A stretch of DNA of 64,000 bases from Sphaerosporella brunnea (lineage: Eukaryota; Ascomycota; Pezizomycetes; Pezizales; Pyronemataceae), in the NCBI GenBank assembly GCA_008704415.1, contig VXIS01000061.1:119248-183247 (forward strand), read 5' to 3'. Both the position numbers and the translations under genes were made by a program. Below are positions 48,548 through 58,730 of this stretch, in pieces. The notes beneath the pieces are model-generated. The model had not been told where the DNA came from and ran no database searches. It worked only from the letters and a program-made list of their open reading frames with translations. Numbering within the stretch: position 1 is the first letter of the stretch; each line of letters opens with the position of its first letter.

Positions 48548-48945
48548 GTGGGAGTTTTTTTTTGTTTTAATCAGATTGTATTCCACCGCTTGCGGTCATA
48601 TAGAGAGAAGACTATGCTACCCCTTAGGCCAGGGGCCTGTGGCCCTTTTAAGGAAATGTAATCAAGAAAAGTAAAATCGCACCAAGAGAATTCTTAACGG
48701 TAATCGTACCAAGGAAAAGAAACACATTCATCACAACACAACGCCCCTTCTTGGGCCATGCTCCAACCTTGGTGGTGCTCGGGAAATCCATCACCGCTTC
48801 CGTGCACCTGTCATCTGCCAGCAGAGCGGCGGTAGGTGTGATCGGCCACCGCTTCTGCTTTCCTTCTTTCGTCGAGTCCTTAACCGCCTCCCAAAGGACC
48901 ATTTGCTCGCCCTTCCACCTCCTACAGAATGGTGGTGGTGATGGT
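48548..48945 (-). pseudogene. 5'-truncated Tad1-like LINE remnant (minus strand)
   Basis: Minus-strand frame FCRRWKGEQMVLWEAVKDS, then LADDRCTEAVMDFPSTTKVG, matches the tail of the 37.1-37.6 kb LINE remnant. It is followed by a 3' untranslated stretch with GGGGTAGCAT and ATGACCGCAAGCGGTGGAAT, ending in an A-rich tail near 48548-48565. Everything upstream of the zinc-knuckle region is missing; a GGT/ACC microsatellite borders its 5' side. The same 3'-end motif recurs at about 58.6-58.7 kb. Confidence 0.75.
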
Positions 48946-49899
48946 TGCTGGGTGACGACGGATGGCGCAGGTTAATGCTGATGTTTTATTCGACGCTGAG
49001 CAAGAGGTGTTCGGTGTTCTTCTGAGAACGGAGGGCGCCGGTGGAGCTTGAGTACGCACGCAATTGCAAAGTAAGAAGAAATTCTCTCACGACCTGCAAG
49101 CTTCCGCATCAGTAAAAACTACTTGCTGTTCGGTCCACAACACCGTCGGCGGCGTTATAACGATACAAACATGCACGTCTTGGAACCTTCATATGTGACT
49201 CGTGCAGGTCAAACACTCTTCTTGCATTGGCGTCGTCGTGGCACAGCCTGAAGTGGGCTCTGCCGCACGCGGAGGGGAGGGTAGAGTACATACTCCCGCT
49301 GAAGTCCATGATACCGCAACAATACCGGACAAAATACCGAATCTTTGCTGATTGTAGTAGCACTGCGGTAGAAATCGCACGCCCTTGCTTCCTACAGTAG
49401 TTAACCCCCCCACTTGAGTAAAAGAGCGGCAGCTAATCATAGTAAATCACTCGTGTCAGATTAGTGGTCTAAGAAGATGATATACAATTTTTTCGTACGG
49501 TACAATTTCAGTTAAATACGTAAAGTTACCCAAGATTACGTCAAACTATAGCAAAGCCATAGCAAAGCTAAAGAAAACGAGTGATCCGCATTTAAAAATG
49601 TCACGAGAAAGCTATTTTTTGAGTCTTTTTTGAGCGGTATTAGATCGCGGTATTTTTGGGCGAAACCTTAGAAATCTTACAGTCACGAACGTATAACCTA
49701 CGCAAGCGAGGCGAAAGATTCGATTCCTATGTCAGATTCTGGAAGTTGGTCATGCGTGAGGCCACGACGGCCGCACCACGGGGTTTTTATGTGGGGATGA
49801 CACCCCGGTGACAGGAGCGGCACAGGCCACCTCACGGCTTCCTTGTTTCTAGGTACTTAAGTACTCAATAGCTACAAGTACGAAGTACTTAAGTGCGTA

Positions 49900-50128
49900 G
49901 TGGATGACTTCCCGTGAGATTTTTAGAAAACCGCGTTATAAACCCCAAATCACCATTTTGGAACGCAGCTTTCTGATTGGAGCGCTAATCGCTGGGTTAG
50001 GGTGAAGCTGAAGCGGTACGCCACCTGGATAATTGAGATTTTCTCTCATTTTTACGGGGCTGCGACAACTTCCAAATCCAAATTCTAGGTTCTAAACCCG
50101 TTCTAAAATCTCACGGGAAGTCATCTAG
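49900..50128. mobile_element. 229-bp inverted-repeat element (candidate)
   Basis: GATGACTTCCCGTGAGATTTT near 49903-49923 is repeated inverted at about 50105-50125, with a TTAGAA extension. The arms appear to start just after a TA on both sides (49898 and 50129), the same target as the elements near 31 kb, although the termini differ. The interior is non-coding. Confidence 0.7.
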
Positions 50129-50840
50129 TATGTCTCCTGGACGACTGAAGGTACGTTCTTGGTTGGCTTTCAAAACTAGTGGTAACTGAGAGCCGGTCTG
50201 CTGCAGCGGTGCGACGGGAAAGGAGCCACCACGGATCAGGTGCAGGTGTGCTCGAGTCTCAAAAACCCATCCGGCCGTCGTCTTGGACCGCCTCCCTGCC
50301 GACTTTGTGGCCAGATGGAACTGGGCGGCAATCATCATACAGTCGATTCTTATTCGGCACGAGTTGCTGCACCCAGAGTTATCAGGATGGTTGAGATTCA
50401 CATCTGCTGGGAGGTTGATTGTGGTGATATGTAACAGACACGACCTCGAAGACAACAGATAAACATCGCCGCGCCTCACTAGCCAGCACTCGGTCCACAC
50501 ACGTTTTCAAGACGTATGTTCAATAGGAGTGTTTTGCGGCAGGACTCCAATGGTAGTCCATGGGGGGCGCTGCAAACGAGTGCAATACCACCTTATACGC
50601 CTCAAGCTCCGGTAGCAACGTCGGGCATCATGGCTGTTCGATGTCTCTTCCATCTCATGCTTACAGATAGCCCATCGTGTCACACTGATAATATGGTCAT
50701 CGTCCAAGTTTGAAAAACCAGTCAAATTGGATTGGAAACGTTAAAAGCAGGCAAGTTAAGGAATGACAAACCAAACCAAATTAAGATCAAAAATGGAGAA
50801 AAAAAGAAAATCAGAAAAGAAAAGTTGGAAGCCGAGCACA

Positions 50841-51712
50841 TCAAGTGCTGCTGCTGGTGGCCCAAAGCCGGACCTTCTGCTTCTTGATCCTCGGGGCAAT
50901 ACCTGTCATCATCAGTCGTATTGCTAGAGATTAAGGGAAGTGGTAGCAAACCCGCAACAACCAGCAAGCCTCCCACAACCGTCGCCCAAGTCCTAATCCT
51001 CAGGACCTTTCCCGCATAATACGTCTTCGTAGCCAACACAATATTCACCAGCACCAGCAGCACGAGCACATACCCGGCAATGCGATGGTACCTATAAACC
51101 TTCTTCGCCCTCTCCACGCCGCCAAACACCGCAGGGAAAAAATACTGCGCCACGCCAACCCACGCCTGGATCAGCAGCAGCACATAAATAACGACCCCCA
51201 GCACCGCATGTGGGCTTTCAAAGTGTCCAATCCCGCTGCGCTGCTTATGCACCTCGACCACCACCAGCGCCGCATAAAACGTCGCCAACGCAGCCGCCCA
51301 GAAGAGGAAATGCATCAGCGTGCCGCTACGCTTTTGTTCGACTGTGTGTGTGGGCTGGAGGATCAGCAGCGCTTGGATCCCGAGCAACAACCCGAGCGAG
51401 TTTAGCAGTGGGTGCGCGCTGAAGAGTATCAAGTGGTGCGTAAACACCCCGGCCCAGATCATCGCTACGAGCGCTATCCCGCCGACTTGTGCGAGCGGCG
51501 CGGTGCCTACGATCAGATTTTTGAGGAGTGAGTCCGAGGGCCGCTGCGTTACGTCACCAGGACGGCCTAGCAGCGGCTCTTCTTCGTCAGAGGCGTCCTC
51601 GTGGTCATGGGAGGGGCGGGGGGAGACCTCACGGGCTGGCTAGGTGTCAGCTGTTCTTCAAAGTGCTAGGTGAGGAGGGGAAAATACCAGGCGGTGGTGG
51701 TGGAGATGGCAT
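50841..51712 (-). CDS. cytochrome b561-type transmembrane protein
   Basis: Proposed exons 51688-51712, 50952-51635 and 50841-50902 give 256 residues. The N-terminus is short and acidic (SHDHEDASDEEEPLLGRPG), followed by five or six hydrophobic helices. Histidines sit in the pattern expected for heme ligands: FTHHLILFSAHPLLNS, GTLMHFLFWAAAL, HFESPHAVLGVVIY and YRYHRIAGYVLVLL. Such proteins move electrons across membranes; the physiological partner is unknown. The proposed last intron has an unusual GTTTGC donor; splicing gives a short basic end GIAPRIKKQKVRLW. If it is retained the frame continues about 60 more codons with an extra hydrophobic segment. Confidence 0.85.
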
Positions 51713-51724
51713 TGTGCTATGATT

Positions 51725-51766
51725 GTGGTGGTGGTGGTGGTGGTGGTGGTGGTGGTGGTGGTGGAG
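51725..51766. repeat. TGG/CCA trinucleotide microsatellite
   Basis: Fourteen or so consecutive GGT units lie just upstream of the b561-type start codon (minus strand: CCA/ACC repeats in the leader). It probably varies in length. Confidence 0.9.
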
Positions 51767-52372
51767 GGAGGAGCAAGTAGGAAGTATGTACCTACCTATA
51801 CGTAGGAGCTACAACACCTCGCGTGGTTGCGTAAAATGACCTCATCGATCTTCTCCCGCCATCGGCCGGCAGCTCTCCAGCCAATCAACGCTGATGAGTT
51901 ATGCTAGCATCACAACCTTAAGCAGATAGCCGGAAGGTGGTGGTATCACGAAGAGATCGCACATTACAACTGGGTTACACTCAGCTACGGCTGGCAAACA
52001 TTGACTCCGACGCATGCATACTGCTGCTTTCTTGATGGAGTATCTACCATAGAAAAGTGGTGATCTCTACGTGGCAACGAACGGTCGGCTATCCAAACAA
52101 CTCCTACGCCAGTTGCCTCAAGAACTTGATCAGGGGTCGCCCTTCTATCCAAACACGCCCTGAGAGTCTAGGTCGAGTGATATCAAAAGCATGGGCCGGC
52201 GGACAGGAAATAAGTGCTACTCCGCCTACATCTGTCACACTCCGACCCTAGGCGAGCATTGCACGGCTACACGGACCAGTTGTCGTCCCCGATGGTGTGG
52301 GGGATAAGAGAGATCTCGAGAGGGTACTGCAAAATGGGCACCTAGCTCTGTGTTGTTGATAGTGGATTATCT

Positions 52373-52461
52373 AGGGGTATCTACTCAAAGTTCCCGCGGT
52401 TCCTGATTGGCCACAGAAAACCGCGGGAATCCAAACCGCGGAGCTTTAAGTAGGTACCCTA
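52373..52461. repeat. nested foldback element
   Basis: The outer arms (GGGTATCTACTCAAAG at 52375 and the inverse of GGGTACCTACTTAAAG ending near 52459) pair imperfectly. An inner perfect 11-bp stem TTCCCGCGGTT/AACCGCGGGAA lies at 52391-52401 and 52419-52429 around a CTGATTGGCCA loop. It resembles a very small inverted-repeat element. Confidence 0.65.
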
Positions 52462-52959
52462 TGAGGGGTGGTAATCAGAACAAAAAAATGGACGGAACGG
52501 ATTTTTTGGATTGAAAGTCGACCCTGTCTACGAAATCTTGCCACTCTTCTGATTGGCCAGTTGAAGTGTCCGTCCAATCCGTTTGTGCAAAGCAGCCTCT
52601 GTTCTCCACCTTATGTATTTTAGTGCCAGTTTTTTGTGCTTTGATTAGTTACCCCTATTCTACGAGCGTAGTCACCACACGGCTGTTCAACTTGTTTGTA
52701 TTGATAGGCTACCCAAGGAAAAAGTAATCCTAAGCCCAAAACCCTCCGCAACGACAACATGCAATACCGCTCAGAATTTTTCAGCTCTTCATCTTTCTAT
52801 GCAGGTTGCAGCGTTTTTGACACTTCCGCCTCAGAGCATCGCTTGGACAGTCGACCACCAGCGCCATCACGAGCAACGCGAACTTGTGGCAATTCTCACC
52901 CCAGGGCGTGTAAGTTTCTAGTCCGCTCAAGACCCTATGCCCTGTACACACAACAGCGA

Positions 52960-53920
52960 TCAGCCGGGCACAAAGTTGAGGAGCACGATCGAGTGTATTC
53001 TCTCACCTATCTCCCCGATCTGTTTATCGTTCAACGTCGTAGATCCCTTGCACTTAGTGTCCGATGCCCATGGTTGAAAGCCTTGGGATATAATATCCGA
53101 CACCGTGGTTTGACTCTCCTGAGCGACAGGAATAAACGGCATTCTTTTTTTGAGCTCGATTAACGTAACCGCAGCTCTCGGATCGTCCGGATCAACTCCT
53201 GGGTCGAAAATCTTACGAATCAGGTCGTCAGCTGTCCAGTAACGTTTTTTTTTTTTTTTTAAAAAAAAAAAGGAAAGGTTTGCTTACTCCGACTGCCCAG
53301 TGACGGAGTTTCTAAGATTTATCCATTAGTTTTTGCCCTCCAAGTCATTGTATCAACTTGCACTTGCGGTTTGCGTACCTGCACTGCGGACTTCGTCTGA
53401 TGCTCCAAAAAGGGTTTACCCCCCTAAAACGGCCGTCAGAAAATCCAATCCATTATCCAGTATAGTTTTTTGGGGGCACTTACAAACACCTCTACCCCCC
53501 CATCGACAACCTTTGCGAAATGTAAAACCTGATCGAAACGCTTTGCGATATGTGATAAACCGGGCGTTTTTTTCACAAAATCCAAGCTTCTGAAATAGAT
53601 CCTCACGGTCCGCGGTTGTTGCGATCTGTTTGGCGTGCGACTAGGCAACGCACACTGGCAATTTGGCCATGTTGCGGCATGTTGGAGTCCACTAGGATAC
53701 TCGGACTCCAACGGGGAGGAAGTGTGGGGCGTAGGAGCTGTTGAGGGACGAGGCAATCTTGGCTGGAATTCGTGGTTGCCCATTTCTGTAGCTTTTGGGG
53801 ATAGGTATCGATGCTCGTGGAGTTTGGGCGGTTTAACACACACTGTTTCGGGTTGCAGTAGTTGTGGTTTTATATTGAAGCCTGATCCTATTATCTTCTG
53901 CAATAAACAGTGCATTGGAA
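52960..53920 (-). pseudogene. degraded coding block, unknown family
   Basis: On the minus strand a frame runs from the A/T tract at 53244 to a stop at 52960, reading YWTADDLIRKIFDPGVDPDD, AAVTLIELKKRMPFIPV and DKQIGEIGERIHSIVLLNFV. It has no start codon before the tract. Upstream, a second frame (53436-53915) ends SHIAKRFDQVLHFAKVVDGG, EVFVSAPKKLYWIM. Both look like coding sequence, but no splice joins them and the homopolymer tract sits at the break. This could be a broken host gene or a transposon relic. No family recognised. Confidence 0.35.
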
Positions 53921-55885
53921 GTTTGGACCTCTACCACAGTAGAGTATGCATGATGGGTCACTCGCTGCGCTTTGTCGCTAGTCAACGAATCACAATTCTT
54001 GGTCAACCACCACGACTCACTCCCTCCAAACAATCGTAGGCCTCTGGGCTCGTATTTTTGCATGATGGGAAAGCTAAAGTTTTGCGAAATTTCTACCCCG
54101 CTATTGTGCTGCTACAATCTGTAGTTCGTTGTCTAAATCCAAGACATGCGTGGGCAACCAATTGCAACAGCCGCATACATTGCATTGAGCTGACGGAGAC
54201 TGGAAAAAGCAACGGGATTTTAACATATGGTCTACCACATTGATAGATGGAGAAGGTCGATAGAGTATGCCATGCACGCCATTGGCCTCGCGGAAATGGA
54301 GGGGCGCCTATCTCTGATATTGAGATAGTGCGGCGTAAGAGCCAGCAACTGCTGCAGGCTGTGGGTAGGTGGGAATTATTGCTCGATGGATGGCACTTAC
54401 AGCAGGTCGAGGGCACAGCACCGGACGGGACAACTATCCCACTGGCTTCTCGAGGTTTTCCGGTTTGATGGGGCTGGCATGGTAAGTCCTCCATCACTTT
54501 TTCTCGTACAAACGGTGATTTTGTTTGTTTGTAATCAAGTTTATTGTCTGTATGAACCGCGAACGATCATGGCAGGCCCCCTCCTCATCCCCTCCCTTAT
54601 CCTGTCCACCCCCCTGCAAACGGCGGTCTGTGCTTTTAAGTTATCTGAATCCGTGAACCACGTCTGTGATGACCATGACGTTAACGGTTGACCTGTCAAG
54701 ACTGTCAGCGGGCCGGACCTTTGATGATCTGCCGTCCGGTCGTGCAGTAGCGCTACGTGTCTAGGAGTCTCGAAAATTATAGACAGAAGCCTTAGCTTCC
54801 CGCTCCATTGCCGCCCGATAGAAACATTACAACGATTAACTATCGGCTGAATTTGTATGTTTTAAACGTATTTTAGCGTTCTATCGTTGCCAAATAGGGC
54901 CTATCCGTTGGATCTATATAACAGGAATAGGTGGCTGTTTTTTGCTATGGAACATAGATCTATTGGGCCGCTATCGAGCGAAGGGAAGGACTCCACTGAG
55001 GAAAGGGTCCGGTCAGCGATGGTTACTATCGAGCAATGCCTGTGACCACGTCTTATGGCCATAGTGCTTGGCCGAAAGCCAACATGAACAGTTTCTTCCG
55101 CCTCGACGATGGAATCACTAGGTAGGCTAGTTAGCTGAGAAACGTTAATGATGTAGGTGGACAGATGAGGTTCTGCATGGTATCGATTGGCAGCTAGAGT
55201 GTCATAATTACAACTGTTCATGACTGTCTCAGCGAAAAAAAGAGATCGAAGTCTAACAGGAGGTGCGCCCCCGCATAGGGTCCAATGCCTTCGACTCAGG
55301 GAGATATTTCGCCGCACAATTCTCGGCGGGGTCGCCCACAGAAGGTCGTATCTGCCACCAATGCGCATGCATCTTCACTGATGCCCAGATCACGAAACGC
55401 GGTTTCGTTTCTGCCAGCTCATTGTTTGTGCTCCTAGGCGGACGAGAGCTGCCGCTCTAGACAGGGTATATTTCAGAGTAAACCCGCGCCAATCGAGAAG
55501 CCCACTGTTCCACTGCATCGATATCTAGAAGAGCCTTGTGCGTGAGGCTCCAGAACAAAAAGAAAAAAAACGAAAGAAACAAAAACTCCATCAGGCCACG
55601 TCACCGCGGTCTGTGCTCCTAAGAAGGCTTTTCAAACGCAGAACTGTGACTTTTTCGGGGATGAAAGCATAGTGATCGAGAGGCAGCCGAGACGTACAAA
55701 GTAATAAAAAATTGCCTGGTTGTTTTAGTGATAAACAGTGATATATATTCGCTTGATCCAACTTATAGTTGGGAGTTTCCAAAGACTATCAAAGAACCAC
55801 TGAGCACCCACAACATTATTAGTTTTTCCCTTTCGGCAACGAATCGAGACCCCACATTCCTCCTACGCCGTAACTTTCAATCGAC

Positions 55886-56776
55886 ATGCCCCCTCTTCTT
55901 ACACCGAACCAACTACACAGTGCTACCGAGGGAACTCCCGGACAAAATCCCCAGCAAAGCCCCCCGAATACTCCCCGGCAATCACGAGCCAGCCGAATAG
56001 GCAGCTTTTTCATGTGTCTACTGATGATCCCGGTATATACTTGGTTCAACGCCTACGAGACCCTTGACGTTTTAGGAAAAAAGAAAAGCACAGATAATAA
56101 AGAAACAAAGCTCTGGGTGGAAAGCAAGCGGTCAGAGCTCAACTTCGTTGCAGTCGTGGTATTTGTCTACCCTTTTCAGGTTTGAACCGACAGCTAACAA
56201 CTGCATCAGGGTTCACTGCTAGCTTCCGTCATAGCTTCCTCGCTTTCATGGCCAGAAGTTTCCAACAGTCCATGGATAGTTGAGGCCCTCTGGGTGACCT
56301 CCATTGCATTTGTGACGGGAGCGGTCGTCATGGCATTCCAACAATCAGCTAGCCTCGCAAAACTTCTGATCGAATGTTCCTGCACCGACGGAAAGTCTGT
56401 GTACTCGACGTATCTGTTTCACTCTAGCAAGAAGCCTTCATTGATGGCAGTGTTTGCCTTGCAGGCACCGGTGCAACTTCTGACTTACTGCTTTTGCTCG
56501 TATTCGATTGGACTTATGGTACATGTTAGCTCGAAGGGATTTACGGGTGAACTGCCATGGAGGGTTAGTTACCAGCTCCTCCTGAACCCCGTTCACTGAT
56601 CAGAATTTGTTGATTGATATGTCGGGTGGCAGGTTTCTGTGTTCTTTGTTTCTGCCATAGGTAGTGGCCTTTTTCTCTACGCCTGGCTCTCGGCGTATTG
56701 GTCTTATGCTTTGAAGCCTCGTGGCAAGCCATCGTCAGCAGACGATCTTCAATACACTGGTATTAACGCCGTCTAA
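55886..56776 (+). CDS. multi-pass membrane protein of unknown function
   Basis: Exons 55886-56158, 56210-56563 and 56633-56776 are each a multiple of three bases and join to give 256 residues. A Pro/Gln/Ser-rich N-terminus (TEGTPGQNPQQSPPNTPRQS) precedes hydrophobic segments around IGSFFMCLLMIPVYTWF, NFVAVVGSLLASVIASSLSW, ALWVTSIAFVTGAVVMAF, LMAVFALQAPVQLLTYCF and VSVFFVSAIGSGLFLYAWLSAYW. I count four to five membrane helices. The tail is short and hydrophilic. No family is recognised. The clean three-exon structure and codon-aligned introns make a real gene likely. It stands alone in a repeat-rich stretch. Confidence 0.75.
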
Positions 56777-57717
56777 GTCTGTGGTGGTGGCGGTCAGAGT
56801 GGAGATTTATCAAGCGATCATGTACTTTAGCAAGTGAGGGACCGCCCGCCGGCAGCTCGTCGAGCATCGGCTCGAAAGACAATTATATCCGATACACTGT
56901 TATCTCTCTTTTACAACGCCTGCATGCATTGACATTATCTAGTGATCTCTTAACTAGAAGTAGAGAGGTGAATGTAATGGCTCTTAAAAGTGGTAGAGCG
57001 GCCTCGAAAACTGATGTGCTCGTGCGGAAGAGGTGATTGGCGCTTAGCTTTTATATACTATTAGGAGAGGCTAGGGGGGACTGGCGGAACCAGGGCGAGG
57101 ACGCCGAGGAGGACGAGGTACGCTTCGGGCTTTGACATCGCCACATCTCCCGGTTACTTTTTCATGCTGCATCTACTGGTGGTGTCGCCTCTGTTTTGGG
57201 GGTTGAGGGGAGGCGAGGCAGCAGTTGCAACCACATAAACCCCCGAGCCCATGGAAATTATATGGCAAAACTAAGAAAAGCTTATGCTATCGTGCATGAT
57301 TGGAGACATGCACCAAAAGCCGTCAACCCCGCCCAAAAACAAAAAAAGCCCAAAATTATCGAGTGATATCCAGTACTGCAAGTGATTTACAGTGTTGTAT
57401 GTACACCGGCAGCAGGTGCTTCATTCTAGTCACGGTCTACGGCTCCCTGCATCATACTCGCAATACCCATGGCTGAGCGTGAGGTTTTTGCTGGCAGTGA
57501 CAGGTTTTGTTGCATCGAACAGCCCGCCGGTGATATATATATATTTTTTCATTGAATAACGCTCCGGTGACGGTAACAAAGACATGATATCGTCGAACGA
57601 AAAACCTCCGGCGAGCAGTGACGTACCACCCTAATTGCTCGCTACAGTATCCATCCATGCGGAGATGTATACAGTAGGCCTATACTGATGGCGCCTACCT
57701 TGCCTACCCATCGAGCT
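56777..57717. other. intergenic, nothing recognised
   Basis: AT- and GC-mixed sequence with a short TA microsatellite near 57530-57545. No gene supported. Confidence 0.5.
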
Positions 57718-58107
57718 CAGTGTTCTCAGTAGCCAGCCGAAACAGCCGGGCGGGCTTTTTGCATCAGCCCAAACGGCCCAGCCTGCTGTCGGGCCAGCCC
57801 GGCTGCCAGAGCTTTGAGTGATCTTCGGTGAAGACCGGCCACTGCAAGTGGCGGGGTTCAATCGGCGTCGATAAACTTATCAGGATCTGTGATGTTATAC
57901 AAAACTCCTATCTAGTGATCTCCTCCTAGTCATCATTCCACACGGCGAACATCTTTATGTACTTTTCATTTCATAGCAATAGTTTACATCACGGTGGTCG
58001 TATTTGTCGTCATTGTGGGCTGCAGCCCAAACAGCCGGGCGGGCTTTTTGATCAGCCCACATCCGCCCAACGCAGCCGGCCGGGCGGGCTGGCTGTTGAG
58101 AACACTG
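57718..58107. mobile_element. 390-bp hAT-type miniature element
   Basis: The element starts CAGTGTTCTCA and ends in its exact complement TGAGAACACTG. The inverted repeats continue imperfectly (AGCCAGCC, then GGGCGGGCTTTTT...AAAAAGCCCGCCC further in). It is flanked by a perfect 8-bp duplication ATCGAGCT (57710-57717 and 58108-58115). CAGTG termini and 8-bp target duplications are hallmarks of the hAT superfamily. It cannot encode a transposase, so it depended on an autonomous partner elsewhere. Confidence 0.9.
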
Positions 58108-58224
58108 ATCGAGCTATCCCGTATCCCGGTGACGCTCTGAACCTAAGCCCGGGATTTCGCTTGTCTGTGCCATTGATTAGGTAGCATAGAAATGTGAGTG
58201 GTAGCTCATACATGTCTTTGTAGC

Positions 58225-58730
58225 ATTCAACATTCAGTCAAGTTAGCTCAGCGTTACCCAAGACACACTGATTTACATGCATCACCGAGATGCCTTGGCT
58301 TCCCAATAGGTCCCGCCGGGGTGCGGGTTCAAGTCCCGTGGCCCGTGGGTTTTTTTTTTCCTTTTCTTTTTTTGTGGGCGGGTGAGGCTGGTGCGTGGGA
58401 GGTGCCGAGTGATATGCAGTGAAGTGGAACAAGCGGTGACGCCCATCATTTTGAGGGGAAGCTTAGGTTTGATCTCATCTCGTGAATTCGCTGTCACACC
58501 AATCGGCACTTTGTACAGTCGAGGGCGATCTTGAAGGGTTGGCGGAGGCCTTGGGTTTTCAATTCACTCTTTTCACATTTTCACATTCGGTTTCCTTGAT
58601 TTTCTTTCCTTTGGAGGTGCAGGCCCCACGGTAGGGCTTTGAGCCTCGGGGTAGCATTAGCCTCCGCTTCTATATGTCATGGCCGCAAGCGGCCGAATAC
58701 AATATGTTTAAACAAACAAACAAAAGGATT
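58225..58730 (+). mobile_element. candidate tRNA-derived SINE with LINE-like 3' end
   Basis: The left end has an A-box-like TTAGCTCAGCG (58243-58253) and a B box GGTTCAAGTCC (58326-58336), spaced as in a long-armed tRNA, followed by a T-run. The right end (about 58600-58730) carries GGGGTAGCAT, ATGGCCGCAAGCGGCCGAAT and an AAAC-rich tail, clearly similar to the 3' end of the LINE remnant at 48.55-48.66 kb. TTGTAG occurs just before the left end and just after the tail, a possible short target duplication. The internal T-run could stop Pol III, so the two ends might instead be a tRNA relic and a separate truncated LINE. Confidence 0.5.

Larger units (their letters stand above)
47059..50840. other. 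accessory region after POL1
   Basis: Holds a T-run (47140-47157), a foldback at 47546-47628, a G-run at 48373-48390, a minus-strand decayed coding block and LINE remnant (listed separately), and an inverted-repeat element at 49900-50128. Short palindromic GTACTTAAGT repeats occur at about 49853 and 49885. No intact conserved gene. Confidence 0.55.
51767..55885. other. accessory region with foldbacks and one degraded frame
   Basis: No intact recognised gene. Contains a foldback at 52373-52461, a degraded minus-strand coding block around 52960-53920 and a T/A homopolymer junction at 53244-53275. Other open frames between 54.0 and 55.4 kb have no recognisable content. Confidence 0.5.

Noticed and set aside
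49670..49760. possible tRNA around a GATTCGATTCC motif
   Set aside because: No acceptor, D or anticodon stems could be formed around the B-box-like sequence.
54247..54691. short gene with a GTAAGT donor near 54481
   Set aside because: The frame entering the donor has no supported start, and neither frame nearby has recognisable content.
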